From the IMG/VR virus record IMGVR_UViG_3300028800_000246, positions 1 to 31,159 of that record: a stretch of 31,159 nt of DNA; one strand, written 5' to 3'. The notes below the pieces were generated by a model, which did no database searches, was not told where the DNA came from, and saw only the letters and a list, made by a program, of their open reading frames with translations. Below, piece by piece: positions 23,327 through 30,075 of this stretch. Each line of letters starts with the position of its first letter. The stretch's first letter is position 1. This DNA comes from a virus. The position numbers and the translations under genes were made by a program.

Positions 23327-24178
23327 CTACGCCGCCTTGCGCTTGCCGTTGCCGGTTTTGTGTTCGGCGACAGCTTCTGGTTCTACTGGCTCTGGTGCAC
23401 TCGGCCGTTCTCCACCGGGCAGAAACGGCGCAAGCGCCGCAAAGCCTTTGCCGCGGTCGTACATAAGGCGCTCAGGAATATCGTAACGATTCCCGGCCGC
23501 GTAAGCAGGGCGCGAACTGGCGTGCATCCAAACAGTTCTGCCGCCATCGGCGCGAGCGCGGCTTTTATTAAAGCCTTGCTCTTCATTCTTGATCGCTACA
23601 TCGGATTTGAGCAACAGAACAACGTCAACCTCGCGCTTCAGGAGGTCGCGTGCTTTTTCGTGTAGATCGATTTCGTATCGCGAATAGGAAACGGTTTCTG
23701 GATCATCGAAACGTTCGATCTTGGAATGAGCAATCAAGATAACTGTCATTCCGCGATCACGGCGCAATGCCATGATACCTTCCATAAATTCCTGCCAAAC
23801 AGAAAGGGCGTACTGGTAGCCTTTTCCGTAGCCAAAGTCCTCAATTCTTGTTTTTTTGTTTCCCTTGTCGTCGCCGCGCTCACATGTCTCGGCATAGACT
23901 AAAGTTTGCAATGCCGTGGCGCTATCGACAACGACTGTTTTGAATTGGTGCTCTTCCTGATAGAGCGAAGCGATAGCGTCCATCACGTCTTGAAAGCTGA
24001 GAAGCTTGCCGAACGTATTCAATTCAAGCATCCCAGTTCCTTCCTCGATTTGCAGAAAGACGGATGCCGGAAATTCGTTCGCAAGTGTGCTCTTGCCGAT
24101 TTTTTCAGGACCGTAGATTAAAAAACGCGGCGCGTCCGCGCTCTTCACTCGTTTCAAGTCAGCCAAGCTAATTGCCAT
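23327..24178 (-). CDS. Sak4-like RecA-fold ATPase (AAA_24 type)
   Basis: 283 residues. Walker A GPEKIGKST (23-31), Walker B TVVVDS (81-86), then a QEFMEGIMALRRDRGMTVILIAHSK segment whose last part resembles the RecA-like motif 3. The C-terminus is Pro/Glu-rich with a basic end. The Sak4 family consists of single-strand annealing/recombinase ATPases of phages. It is followed by a DUF669 protein, a pairing known from such modules. The ATG has an AAGGAG site. Confidence 0.72.
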   Translation of the reverse strand: MAISLADLKRVKSADAPRFLIYGPEKIGKSTLANEFPASVFLQIEEGTGMLELNTFGKLLSFQDVMDAIASLYQEEHQFKTVVVDSATALQTLVYAETCERGDDKGNKKTRIEDFGYGKGYQYALSVWQEFMEGIMALRRDRGMTVILIAHSKIERFDDPETVSYSRYEIDLHEKARDLLKREVDVVLLLKSDVAIKNEEQGFNKSRARADGGRTVWMHASSRPAYAAGNRYDIPERLMYDRGKGFAALAPFLPGGERPSAPEPVEPEAVAEHKTGNGKRKAA

Positions 24179-24261
24179 CTCACTTACTCCTTCGATGGGC
24201 AGTCGTCTGGTTTGGGTTCAGGAAAGGAAAGAGCGACGATCTGCTATCCATCTTGACCGGG

Positions 24262-25284
24262 TTAAACCGGCGCTCTGACCTCACTGAGTTGTTCGATGCG
24301 ATTGAGTATCCAGCGCACAACAGGAACGGCCATAGAGTTGCCGAGCGATTTATAGCGCGGGCCGTCTGCTGCTGGTTTGTTGCGGTAGACGATTGCGGTG
24401 TAATCGTCGGGAAAGCCTTGAAGCCGCTCGCACTCGCGCGGTGTTAGGCGACGAACCGCCGAGCCGATTTGTGCACCAATTTCCTTCGATGTTCCGATGG
24501 TTGGCGAGATAACATCTGGATTCATGCTTTGTGTGATTGATGCCTTTGGTTGAAAAGCAATAACAGGCGGCACGCCAGCGTTAGCGTGCGATTTGTCGAA
24601 TGCGCCAGCGCGAAGCGTCGGGCATACCTCAATTAACCCGCCGTCACAGTCAAAGTCTGTTCCGAGTCCGCCGCCGCCTGTAGGGCGACTTGCAATTGTT
24701 GGGGCAATTCCTTGCCCCGCTTGGCGGCGCGGCGGATAATGCCCACGCAGGCTTTGCGGCTCAAAAAGTACCGCTGCGGGATATCGCCAGTCTCCAATAT
24801 GTCCGACAGCGAACACGCGCGCCCGCCGCTGCGCCACTCCGAAATACTGTGCGTCCAGCACTGTCCATGCGAGAGAATACCCGAGTTCATCCACTGTTCG
24901 CAGGAAAAGCCCGAACGCTGATCCGCCGTCAAGAGAGAGTAAGCCGGGTACGTTTTCAAACGTGAACCAGCGCGGTCTAAGCTGTCCAATAATTCCCAAG
25001 GCGACGAGGGCCAAGTTGCCGCGCGGATCATCCAAGCCGAGACGCTTTCCGGCGATTGAGAAGGACTGGCAGGGTGATCCGAAAACAATAACATTTGGTC
25101 GGCAGATTTCGGCCGCCTCTTTTGTGAAGCCATCAGCGCTCACGTCTCCCAAGTTTTGCGAGCGCGGATGACGCGCGGCCAGAACTGCGGAAGGAAATTT
25201 TTCAATCTCGGCACACCAGCGCCAATCCCAATGCGGCATAGCCGTTTCGGGCGCTCCGATGCCTGAGAACAGAGAGGCCGCCAT
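24262..25284 (-). CDS. C5 cytosine DNA methyltransferase (Dcm family)
   Basis: About 340 residues. Motif I SLFSGIGAPE (near 5-14), motif IV GSPCQSFSIAG with catalytic Cys near 72, motif VI ENV (near 111), motif VIII QRRARVFAVG, variable target region, motif IX RLTPRECERLQGFPDDY and motif X GNSMAVPVVRWI. All key motifs are present, so it is likely active. A GTG one codon upstream overlaps the VRR-NUC stop by one base; the ATG is used here. It would methylate phage DNA to avoid host restriction. Confidence 0.92.
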   Translation of the reverse strand: MAASLFSGIGAPETAMPHWDWRWCAEIEKFPSAVLAARHPRSQNLGDVSADGFTKEAAEICRPNVIVFGSPCQSFSIAGKRLGLDDPRGNLALVALGIIGQLRPRWFTFENVPGLLSLDGGSAFGLFLRTVDELGYSLAWTVLDAQYFGVAQRRARVFAVGHIGDWRYPAAVLFEPQSLRGHYPPRRQAGQGIAPTIASRPTGGGGLGTDFDCDGGLIEVCPTLRAGAFDKSHANAGVPPVIAFQPKASITQSMNPDVISPTIGTSKEIGAQIGSAVRRLTPRECERLQGFPDDYTAIVYRNKPAADGPRYKSLGNSMAVPVVRWILNRIEQLSEVRAPV

Positions 25285-25286
25285 CA

Positions 25287-25775
25287 CTACCGCCCTCCCC
25301 CATCCAGCAAATTAGGGGAGCGCGACGCGCGACCTGACGCGCTCCCCTTGCGCACCCGGCGTCCGCCGGTTGGGTTGGCCGAAGGTATAGAAACGCTGCC
25401 TACCGCCAAAAAACTGACGCCATTCCGGAACGCGCCGATGCCTTGCAGCACGCCCAAAGCCTGATCGAGGCCGAACGCAGAATGAAAGAAGCCGCCCGCG
25501 CGTTCCCAACTCTCTTTGAAGTCGAATTGGCGCGGCTTCAGCGTCCCAATCTCAGTTTTCAGTTCAACGGCGTGCGCCCTGGCATCAATAAGGAAAATCA
25601 AATCCGCGACGCCAGCGCGGAGGCCAGCGGCCTTCAATCGCGTGCCAACCTTCCAATTGCGCAATTCTCCGTTCGGAACTGAGAACCAGCAAATATCCGG
25701 CCGCGCATAGGCAGAAAGCAGTTTGATTACCTGCTCTTGCAACGCTTGTTCGGAGAGGGAAGCAGTGCGCTTCAT
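25287..25775 (-). CDS. VRR-NUC domain nuclease (162 aa)
   Basis: Core motifs: EQALQEQVIKLL (N-terminal helix with an acidic residue), VPNGELRNWKVGTRLKAAG, GVADLIFLI (D58), AVELKTEIGTLKPRQ (E71, K73, Q83), which is the VRR-NUC order of PD-(D/E)XK. The C-terminal 40 residues are low-complexity and basic. Likely acts on branched or nicked DNA during recombination. Its ATG overlaps the preceding stop by four bases; next to the methyltransferase gene. Confidence 0.82.
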   Translation of the reverse strand: MKRTASLSEQALQEQVIKLLSAYARPDICWFSVPNGELRNWKVGTRLKAAGLRAGVADLIFLIDARAHAVELKTEIGTLKPRQFDFKESWERAGGFFHSAFGLDQALGVLQGIGAFRNGVSFLAVGSVSIPSANPTGGRRVRKGSASGRASRSPNLLDGGGR

Positions 25776-25942
25776 TTTTTTTGTTCCTTAGCGCGCTCTG
25801 CCAATTCTTTTTTCAGCCAGTTGCGTGCCTGTAAAAGCGCGCGAATTTTAGCTTCGAGTTGTTTCAGATTGCAGACGCTACCTGAATCCTGAATGTACAC
25901 ATCCGGTTGGCCATCTGGTCGCAATGTGACCCCCATACTCAT
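25772..25942 (-). CDS. Small helical protein (56 aa)
   Basis: The ATG shares one base with the GcrA-like stop (TGATG), and the stop overlaps the VRR-NUC start by four bases. The N-terminal half is short-stranded (GVTLRPDGQPDVYIQDSG); the C-terminal half is a charged helix (LEAKIRALLQARNWLKKEL). Function unknown. Confidence 0.65.
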   Translation of the reverse strand: MSMGVTLRPDGQPDVYIQDSGSVCNLKQLEAKIRALLQARNWLKKELAERAKEQKK

Positions 25943-26565
25943 CACGCCACCCTCCGCGTGAAAATCAGCGACCCAACGCGCCGCGTGGCGCGCTCCGGTT
26001 CAGGCAGAACGGCGCCGCTGCCGTAACAGGAAACGCTCTGGTGATAGCTGCAATATGGGACGGAGGGAGCAGCAGCGGCGCCGCAGAAAAATTCTGGAGG
26101 ATCGTCGTAATTGCCTAACGGCCATTTGCATTGGCCGGGGGCCAGATCGGGGAATGTAGCTGGGCGCGCGTCTGGCGGTGGCAGATTGGCTCTGGGGATG
26201 CTGGCATCCAGCGGTATAAGTGGAACGATGCGCGGCGTGCGGGGGCGGGGAATCCGAATGCGGCGCTGGCTCAATTGGCGATGTAATTTTTCAAAGCCGT
26301 CATAGATTTGACGCTCTGATAGGCCCATTTTGTTGGCGGCTTGCGGAATGCGGTAGCCAGCAATGTCGAGTTGCTTAAGCTGCGCTAACCTAGCGGCAGT
26401 CCACACTGTTACGCGCGTTCCGCCGCGCTGCCAGCCTTCGCGGCGAATGACGCCAATCACGGCGCTACGGCTAACCGCACCTACCTCAGCCGCGATTTGC
26501 GAAGCCGAGTAGCCTTCTACCCACCGCCGCCGAACTAGCTCTTTTCGCTCTTCGGTCCAAGCCAT
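25942..26565 (-). CDS. GcrA-family transcription regulator with a second HTH-like segment
   Basis: 207 residues. The N-terminal 45 residues (WTEERKELVRRRWVEGYSAS, then QIAAEVGAVSRSAVIG) match the GcrA DNA-binding domain. The C-terminus (GQCKWPLGNYDD, FFCG, YCSYH) matches the family's Cys/His end. In Caulobacter GcrA binds sigma-70 RNA polymerase and DNA methylated at GANTC. Between them residues 54-98 (WTAARLAQLKQLDIAGYRI, then GLSERQIYDGFEKL) look like a second helix-turn-helix, which ordinary GcrA lacks. It probably redirects host polymerase to phage promoters; which ones is unknown. Confidence 0.8.
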   Translation of the reverse strand: MAWTEERKELVRRRWVEGYSASQIAAEVGAVSRSAVIGVIRREGWQRGGTRVTVWTAARLAQLKQLDIAGYRIPQAANKMGLSERQIYDGFEKLHRQLSQRRIRIPRPRTPRIVPLIPLDASIPRANLPPPDARPATFPDLAPGQCKWPLGNYDDPPEFFCGAAAAPSVPYCSYHQSVSCYGSGAVLPEPERATRRVGSLIFTRRVA

Positions 26566-27065
26566 TCCCCTATCCCCTCAGCCGCCTTTGGAGACGCCGC
26601 AGCTCTCGCCGCGCCGTCCACCATGCCCAAAGTGCTCGTAGTAACCGCATCGATTTGCCTCTGTAGCGCCCGAACTACGGCGCGCTCATTCTCAGCCGCT
26701 TGTTCAACACGCTCACAAATCTGCCGGTACGCTACGAGGATGTTCCAGCCGACAATCAAATTAGGTTGTTTGGCTTCAACGCTATTGCTGATAAACTTTC
26801 GCAGCCAAGACGCCGACGTGCCGACCGTCTGCGCTACGATTTCATAAGCCGCCATGCGCGATCCGGTTTGGCGCTCTTGGCGCTCAACCGCCGCAAATGC
26901 GGCATTCCGCGCTAATTTGAGAATTCGAACGGCTTCGCTGTTTGGCGAAAGCCGGTCACTAATTGTCCGACGCATTCCATTGCTCCGTGCTTGTATTGCC
27001 TTGCGACAAGCAACAGCGCGTCTTGCAGGACGCGGCACGGAGTAGTCTGGCGGACAGAAGGTCAT
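26535..27065 (-). CDS. Putative HTH regulator (176 aa)
   Basis: The ATG overlaps the preceding gene's stop by four bases. Residues about 70-95 (MAAYEIVAQTVGTSASWLRK) look like a helix-turn-helix, and the rest is helical. No family is recognised. Its 3' end overlaps the GcrA-like gene by 31 bases. It is second in the leftward operon. Confidence 0.6.
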   Translation of the reverse strand: MTFCPPDYSVPRPARRAVACRKAIQARSNGMRRTISDRLSPNSEAVRILKLARNAAFAAVERQERQTGSRMAAYEIVAQTVGTSASWLRKFISNSVEAKQPNLIVGWNILVAYRQICERVEQAAENERAVVRALQRQIDAVTTSTLGMVDGAARAAASPKAAEGIGEWLGPKSEKS

Positions 27066-27277
27066 GAGGCAGCTCGCTTTTGCCGCCGAAAAAGATCAGG
27101 ACGAAGCGCAGATGGAGAAATGCCGGTTTTTTCTGAAACAGCTAAAACCCGCTCAGCGGGGATATGCCCCTCTTCCCAACGTAAAATCGTTGATTTGTTT
27201 ACGCCGAAAAGAGCGCCAAGCTGCTCCAAGGTAAGGGGCGGATTGGCTCGTTCGCGAAATTCTCTAAGCGCGCTCAT
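27062..27277 (-). CDS. Cro-like XRE-family regulator (71 aa)
   Basis: Starting at MSALREFRERANPPLTLEQL, the HTH covers about 15-45 (LTLEQLGALFGVNKSTILRW), followed by a HIPAERVLAVSEKTGISPSA stretch common to Cro/YdaS-type proteins and ending LRPDLF. A TTG further up would be under the -35 element, so the ATG is used. There is no Shine-Dalgarno sequence and the promoter's expected start falls at the ATG, suggesting a leaderless transcript. It heads the leftward early operon. Confidence 0.75.
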   Translation of the reverse strand: MSALREFRERANPPLTLEQLGALFGVNKSTILRWEEGHIPAERVLAVSEKTGISPSALRPDLFRRQKRAAS

Positions 27278-27284
27278 GCAGAGG

Positions 27285-27313
27285 AGTGTTGCGTATTGCG
27301 CAACTTTTGTCAA
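27285..27313 (-). promoter_or_regulatory. Leftward early promoter (PL-like)
   Basis: TTGACA (27313-27308), 17-base spacer, AACACT (27290-27285). The spacer contains the operator 27288-27304. The expected start is at or next to the Cro-like ATG. Confidence 0.6.
27288..27304. promoter_or_regulatory. Operator O1, perfect 17-bp palindrome
   Basis: GTTGCG-TATTG-CGCAAC; six-base arms match exactly. It overlaps the spacer and -10 of the leftward promoter, where a repressor would block transcription. Confidence 0.65.
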
Positions 27314-27372
27314 TCCCCTTTGTTGCGAGTCGAGCTAACGACGAAAAGCGTAGCTCAATCTATGAGTTGCGC

Positions 27373-27702
27373 ATGGCGCGATTGGAAAAGCCAACCGTTC
27401 GATTGCACTACATTCCCGAATGGGCGTCGAAGCGTCGCCTAAAGCAGGCCGACATCGCGCGGGAAATCAACGCAGATAAGAGCAATGTGTCTCGCTGGTT
27501 CAATGGCGCGTTGCCAAGCGAAGATAATATCCTGCGACTCGCCGCACTGTTCGCCTGCGACGAACCGGCAGATTTATTCCGGCACCCCGATCATGATTGG
27601 ATGTGGGGGTTACTGCGGGGGCGCTCGCAAGAGGAGCAGCGGCGCATAAAGGAAACCATAGAAGCCACTATTCAGGCCGCATTTCCGCGCCGAGCCGCGT
27701 AA
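27373..27702 (+). CDS. CI-like repressor, XRE family (109 aa)
   Basis: An ATG (MARLEKPTVRLHYIPEW) is preferred over a GTG 87 bases upstream, which would put the N-terminus inside the operator. HTH at about 24-50: LKQADIAREINADKSNVSRW. The helical remainder (ILRLAALFACDEPADLF, then EEQRRIKETIEATIQ) may form dimers. It lies between two operator-bearing promoters. No own promoter was recognised. No Shine-Dalgarno sequence is clear. Confidence 0.72.
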   Translation: MARLEKPTVRLHYIPEWASKRRLKQADIAREINADKSNVSRWFNGALPSEDNILRLAALFACDEPADLFRHPDHDWMWGLLRGRSQEEQRRIKETIEATIQAAFPRRAA

Positions 27703-27718
27703 GCCATTGAACGGCTTA
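27700..27718 (+). terminator. Weak terminator-like hairpin after the repressor gene
   Basis: TAAGCC-ATTGAAC-GGCTTA, a perfect six-pair stem starting at the repressor stop, with a short T-rich stretch (AATTTTC) after a few bases. Efficiency is doubtful. Confidence 0.35.
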
Positions 27719-27741
27719 GGCTAATTTTCGCCGTTCATTTC

Positions 27742-27758
27742 GTTGCGTATTATGCAAC
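27742..27758. promoter_or_regulatory. Operator O2
   Basis: GTTGCG-TATTA-TGCAAC; one mismatch in the arms and 15 of 17 bases identical to O1. It lies just upstream of the rightward promoter's -35. Confidence 0.6.
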
Positions 27759-27765
27759 TTTTCTA

Positions 27766-27794
27766 TTGACGGCAGTTGCGTTATATGCAACTCT
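27766..27794 (+). promoter_or_regulatory. Rightward promoter (PR-like)
   Basis: TTGACG (27766-27771), 17-base spacer, AACTCT (27789-27794). Operator O3 begins at spacer base 4, exactly as O1 does in the leftward promoter. It would start near 27801, in the hairpin leader of the first accessory gene. Confidence 0.55.
27775..27791. promoter_or_regulatory. Operator O3
   Basis: GTTGCG-TTATA-TGCAAC, in the spacer and start of the -10 of the rightward promoter. Confidence 0.6.
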
Positions 27795-27795
27795 T

Positions 27796-27817
27796 GCTCT
27801 CAGTTGAACGGGAGAGC
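27796..27817 (+). repeat. Leader hairpin repeat, copy 1
   Basis: GCTCTC and GAGAGC flank a 10-base loop AGTTGAACGG, and the right arm holds the GGGAG ribosome-binding sequence of the 31-residue peptide. A second copy lies before the next gene. Confidence 0.6.
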
Positions 27818-27820
27818 GCC

Positions 27821-27916
27821 ATGACCAACATCCTTCGAAACATCTTTGAACTGAGCGTGACGTTGACCGTGATCGGCGCCGTCACTTGGCCGCTCTGGCT
27901 GCAAATCCTCGGCTGA
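27821..27916 (+). CDS. 31-aa membrane peptide
   Basis: An ATG with GGGAG 6 bases upstream. The product MTNILRNIFELSVTLTVIGA continues VTWPLWLQILG, with one hydrophobic span over about 10-30. First gene after the rightward promoter. Function unknown. Confidence 0.55.
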   Translation: MTNILRNIFELSVTLTVIGAVTWPLWLQILG

Positions 27917-27940
27917 GCGTAGGCCGCCTAACCCCATCCC

Positions 27941-27959
27941 CTCTCAGTTGAACGGAGAG
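27941..27959 (+). repeat. Leader hairpin repeat, copy 2
   Basis: CTCTC-AGTTGAACG-GAGAG; nearly identical to copy 1, again with the ribosome-binding sequence inside the right arm. Confidence 0.6.
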
Positions 27960-27963
27960 TGAC

Positions 27964-28137
27964 GTGAGCAACGATTGGAAGCTTCGCAAAATTCGGTTGC
28001 GCAACGCGGGCGATTGGAATGGCGAGAACGCCATGCGCGCCTACGTCGAAGGCGACCTTGATACTTACGCGCGCCTGATCTCACAAGCTGATCGTTTGTG
28101 GCTGGCGTCGGAAGCGATCCGCGTCAAGGCCGCCTAA
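27964..28137 (+). CDS. Small hypothetical protein (57 aa)
   Basis: A GTG start with GGAGAG 5 bases upstream, in the right arm of the hairpin. The product has a charged helical build (MSNDWKLRKIRLRNAGDWNG at its start) with three Trp. No family is recognised. Confidence 0.6.
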   Translation: MSNDWKLRKIRLRNAGDWNGENAMRAYVEGDLDTYARLISQADRLWLASEAIRVKAA

Positions 28138-28176
28138 CCACCAATTCCTGCCGATAGGACAATGAGGGACGGAAAG

Positions 28177-28383
28177 ATGAGTAACGATAGCGCCATCAAA
28201 GAAACAGCGCCGGAGTCGGTCAACGTTCCGCCCAATGCAATTCTATGGTGGCAACTATTTGCTTGGATGACTCAACACGGTTACGCGACCGGCCACGGCG
28301 ACACATTCACAGATATTCTCGATGAGCTGCGCGCGCAAATCCGCGCAGAAGCTTTCATGGAGCACGGAGCCGCATCATGCTAA
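28177..28383 (+). CDS. Small hypothetical protein (68 aa)
   Basis: The ATG of MSNDSAIK is preferred; an in-frame ATG 15 bases upstream has a weak AGGA. The product has the aromatic stretch ILWWQLFAWMTQHGYATGHG and a helical end. Stop overlaps the next start. Confidence 0.55.
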   Translation: MSNDSAIKETAPESVNVPPNAILWWQLFAWMTQHGYATGHGDTFTDILDELRAQIRAEAFMEHGAASC

Positions 28384-28550
28384 CCCGCAACCCCCACATC
28401 GCAGAGCCGCTTCGCTCAATAGTGAATGAGGTTAGCGCGAAGGTCGGGATGTTTCGCGATCACCGCTGCTGGAAATGCAATGACGGCGAAAAGTCGTGCG
28501 TCGCTGGGAATCCTCGCCAATGCGAATATCCGCACGCGCGGAATGATTAG
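28377..28550 (+). CDS. Cys-cluster mini-protein (57 aa)
   Basis: An ATG overlapping the previous stop by 7 bases. Residues 31-52 hold CWKCNDGEKSC, then CEYPHAR, giving C-x2-C-x6-C-x7-C, a likely zinc site. No family is recognised. Confidence 0.6.
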   Translation: MLTRNPHIAEPLRSIVNEVSAKVGMFRDHRCWKCNDGEKSCVAGNPRQCEYPHARND

Positions 28551-28560
28551 GAGCACGCCA

Positions 28561-28902
28561 ATGCCCAGCCCCAACCGCCTCGCCGCCTTCGACCGCTCTT
28601 TCTTCACGATCCTGTGCCGCGCCCACAACGGCGACATCTACAGCGCGGAGCGCACGCTAGGCGCCACGGATCGCGCCGCTGTCGTCAAGGACATTGCGGA
28701 CGGCCAAGTCGAGGATGTGCTGGCGGTACTGGAGTTCAATCCTGCGGAGGGCTGGAGCAAAGACGCTTCTGCCGACATCGCGCTAGACGTTCTTCGCTAC
28801 TGCCTTACCGAGGACGGCGAGATCGCGGGGATTTGCCTGGACTTTGTTGAAGATCAGCTCGGCTGCGGGACCGTCGCGGAAGCGATGCGAGAGGTGGCGT
28901 AG
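28561..28902 (+). CDS. Hypothetical acidic protein (113 aa)
   Basis: The ATG of MPSPNRLAAFDRSFF has AGGAG 8 bases upstream; the frame is open further up in the previous gene. The protein is helical and acidic, with YSAERTLGATDRAAVVKDIA and EDGEIAGICLDFVEDQLG. No family is recognised. Confidence 0.65.
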   Translation: MPSPNRLAAFDRSFFTILCRAHNGDIYSAERTLGATDRAAVVKDIADGQVEDVLAVLEFNPAEGWSKDASADIALDVLRYCLTEDGEIAGICLDFVEDQLGCGTVAEAMREVA

Positions 28903-28930
28903 GCGGCTCGCGGCAATAGCGGAGAGCACG

Positions 28931-29212
28931 ATGAGAAATCGTATCTACATTGGACATGGGTTGTCCCTCAATTTTACTCGCAAGGATGGTGAGACAATTC
29001 CGAGCGACGTGTGGGTACAGTTTTGGGGCGACGACGGTAAATCAGCCGCAATCAGCATCGCAGCCGCGGCAGAGCAAACGGGGCGCGTGATTGGCGCTGG
29101 CTTGCGGTCTTGGGCGAGCGATCGGATCAATGAGTATATGGCCGCGAAGATTGCCGAAGAAGATGCGCAAAGAGAGCGTGACGATAACGGACAGTTTGGA
29201 GTCGGAGCATGA
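28931..29212 (+). CDS. Hypothetical protein (93 aa)
   Basis: An ATG with GGAGAG upstream (MRNRIYIGHGLSLNF). Beta-type N-terminus, then a helix (SAAISIAAAAEQTGRVIGAG) and a charged C-terminal helix. No family recognised. Stop overlaps the next ATG by four bases. Confidence 0.65.
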   Translation: MRNRIYIGHGLSLNFTRKDGETIPSDVWVQFWGDDGKSAAISIAAAAEQTGRVIGAGLRSWASDRINEYMAAKIAEEDAQRERDDNGQFGVGA

Positions 29213-29325
29213 TCCACCAATCCGAAATCCGTCTGACGCGCGCAATCGAGATTGTCGCCTATCCAATCTGCGTTTTTCTTCTGTCCTACGGCGTTGTTTG
29301 CGCTTGGGCGTTTTGGGGGAGGTGA
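29209..29325 (+). CDS. 38-aa membrane peptide
   Basis: An ATG overlapping the preceding stop by four bases (ATGA). Residues about 13-36 (IEIVAYPICVFLLSYGVVCA) form one span. No family recognised. Confidence 0.55.
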   Translation: MIHQSEIRLTRAIEIVAYPICVFLLSYGVVCAWAFWGR

Positions 29326-29330
29326 GCGTC

Positions 29331-29507
29331 ATGGCAACACCTGAGCACGAATTTGGTCGCTACAAGGTTTGTAGTTGTGTCTGCGCCACAGATGCGAAGG
29401 CAGACATTGCGTACTTGCGCGACGCAATAGAGCGCGCAATTGCCAATCTCGATGACAACCACGCTCGGCGCGTTCTTATTCGCGCCCTATCGAAGATAAA
29501 GCCATGA
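29331..29507 (+). CDS. Small hypothetical protein (58 aa)
   Basis: An ATG with GGAGG upstream (MATPEHEFGRYKVCSCVCAT), with three Cys near the start followed by helices ending SKIKP. The stop overlaps the next ATG by four bases. No family recognised. Confidence 0.6.
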   Translation: MATPEHEFGRYKVCSCVCATDAKADIAYLRDAIERAIANLDDNHARRVLIRALSKIKP

Positions 29508-29716
29508 CCGCCGACCTGCTCCCCCTTCCACCCGCCCCAATGGCTAAGCGCCTCGATGCGGCCAATCGACTTTTACTAGAGCAAGCGATTGCGCTCGCCG
29601 CTGCGTACATGGCGCTACGCGACTTTGTGGAAGCGGCGGACAGCTTTGTTGAATGCGCCGAATACTGCGACCGAGCGCGCAAGGTAATGGTAATGATTGG
29701 AGGGGAGCGTGGTTGA
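29504..29716 (+). CDS. Small helical protein (70 aa)
   Basis: MTADLLPLPPAPMAKRLDAA then a long helical stretch with Cys residues. Four-base overlap with the preceding gene. No family recognised. Confidence 0.6.
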   Translation: MTADLLPLPPAPMAKRLDAANRLLLEQAIALAAAYMALRDFVEAADSFVECAEYCDRARKVMVMIGGERG

Positions 29717-29813
29717 TCTAGTTCTAGGCGGCGCCATCTGGATTTTGCTCAATGCACTGGTCGTTGTGTGGATCACGCCGCCGAAGGAACGGGTAGCAGT
29801 AACGTCTGCTTAG
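29709..29813 (+). CDS. 34-aa membrane peptide
   Basis: A GTG start inside the end of the preceding gene with a GGAGGGGA site directly ahead. VDLVLGGAIWILLNALVVVW is one span, followed by a short basic tail. Function unknown. Confidence 0.5.
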   Translation: MVDLVLGGAIWILLNALVVVWITPPKERVAVTSA

Positions 29814-29826
29814 CGGGAGATTTGCA

Positions 29827-30075
29827 GTGAAGATCAAGGTGCGGCGCGGTCAAGGCCGCGGATACATGACCGAGGAAGAAGCGCCCGAAGCGTTAGTCGT
29901 GATGCCGTGTCCGTTCTGCGGAGTCATACCGGAGCAAATGGGCAGCGGCGAAGGCCAGCGCGGTCTGATGATTCATTGCATCAGCGATGGATGTGTCAAC
30001 CCGCACGTCAGTTACTACGATCACGCTTCGGCAATTCGTGCCTGGAATCGCCGGGCACCGATAAAGACCGCTTAG
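29827..30075 (+). CDS. Lar-like restriction alleviation protein (82 aa)
   Basis: The GTG has a GGGAG site 8 bases upstream. Core: MPCPFCGVIP (C-x2-C), then IHCISDGCVN and an ending HASAIRAWNRR, which is the Lar family pattern (CPFCG...C...C...A...WNrR). In Rac prophage Lar eases host type I restriction; anti-restriction here is by analogy. Many phage members have unknown targets. Confidence 0.72.
   Translation: MKIKVRRGQGRGYMTEEEAPEALVVMPCPFCGVIPEQMGSGEGQRGLMIHCISDGCVNPHVSYYDHASAIRAWNRRAPIKTA

Noticed and set aside
24179-24261. A 23-codon frame between the methyltransferase and the Sak4-like genes
   Set aside because: No ribosome-binding site, no overlap with neighbours and no recognisable feature; treated as intergenic.
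27286-27372. N-terminal extension of the CI-like repressor from a GTG
   Set aside because: It would code through the operator and the leftward promoter; the later ATG starts just before the folded domain.
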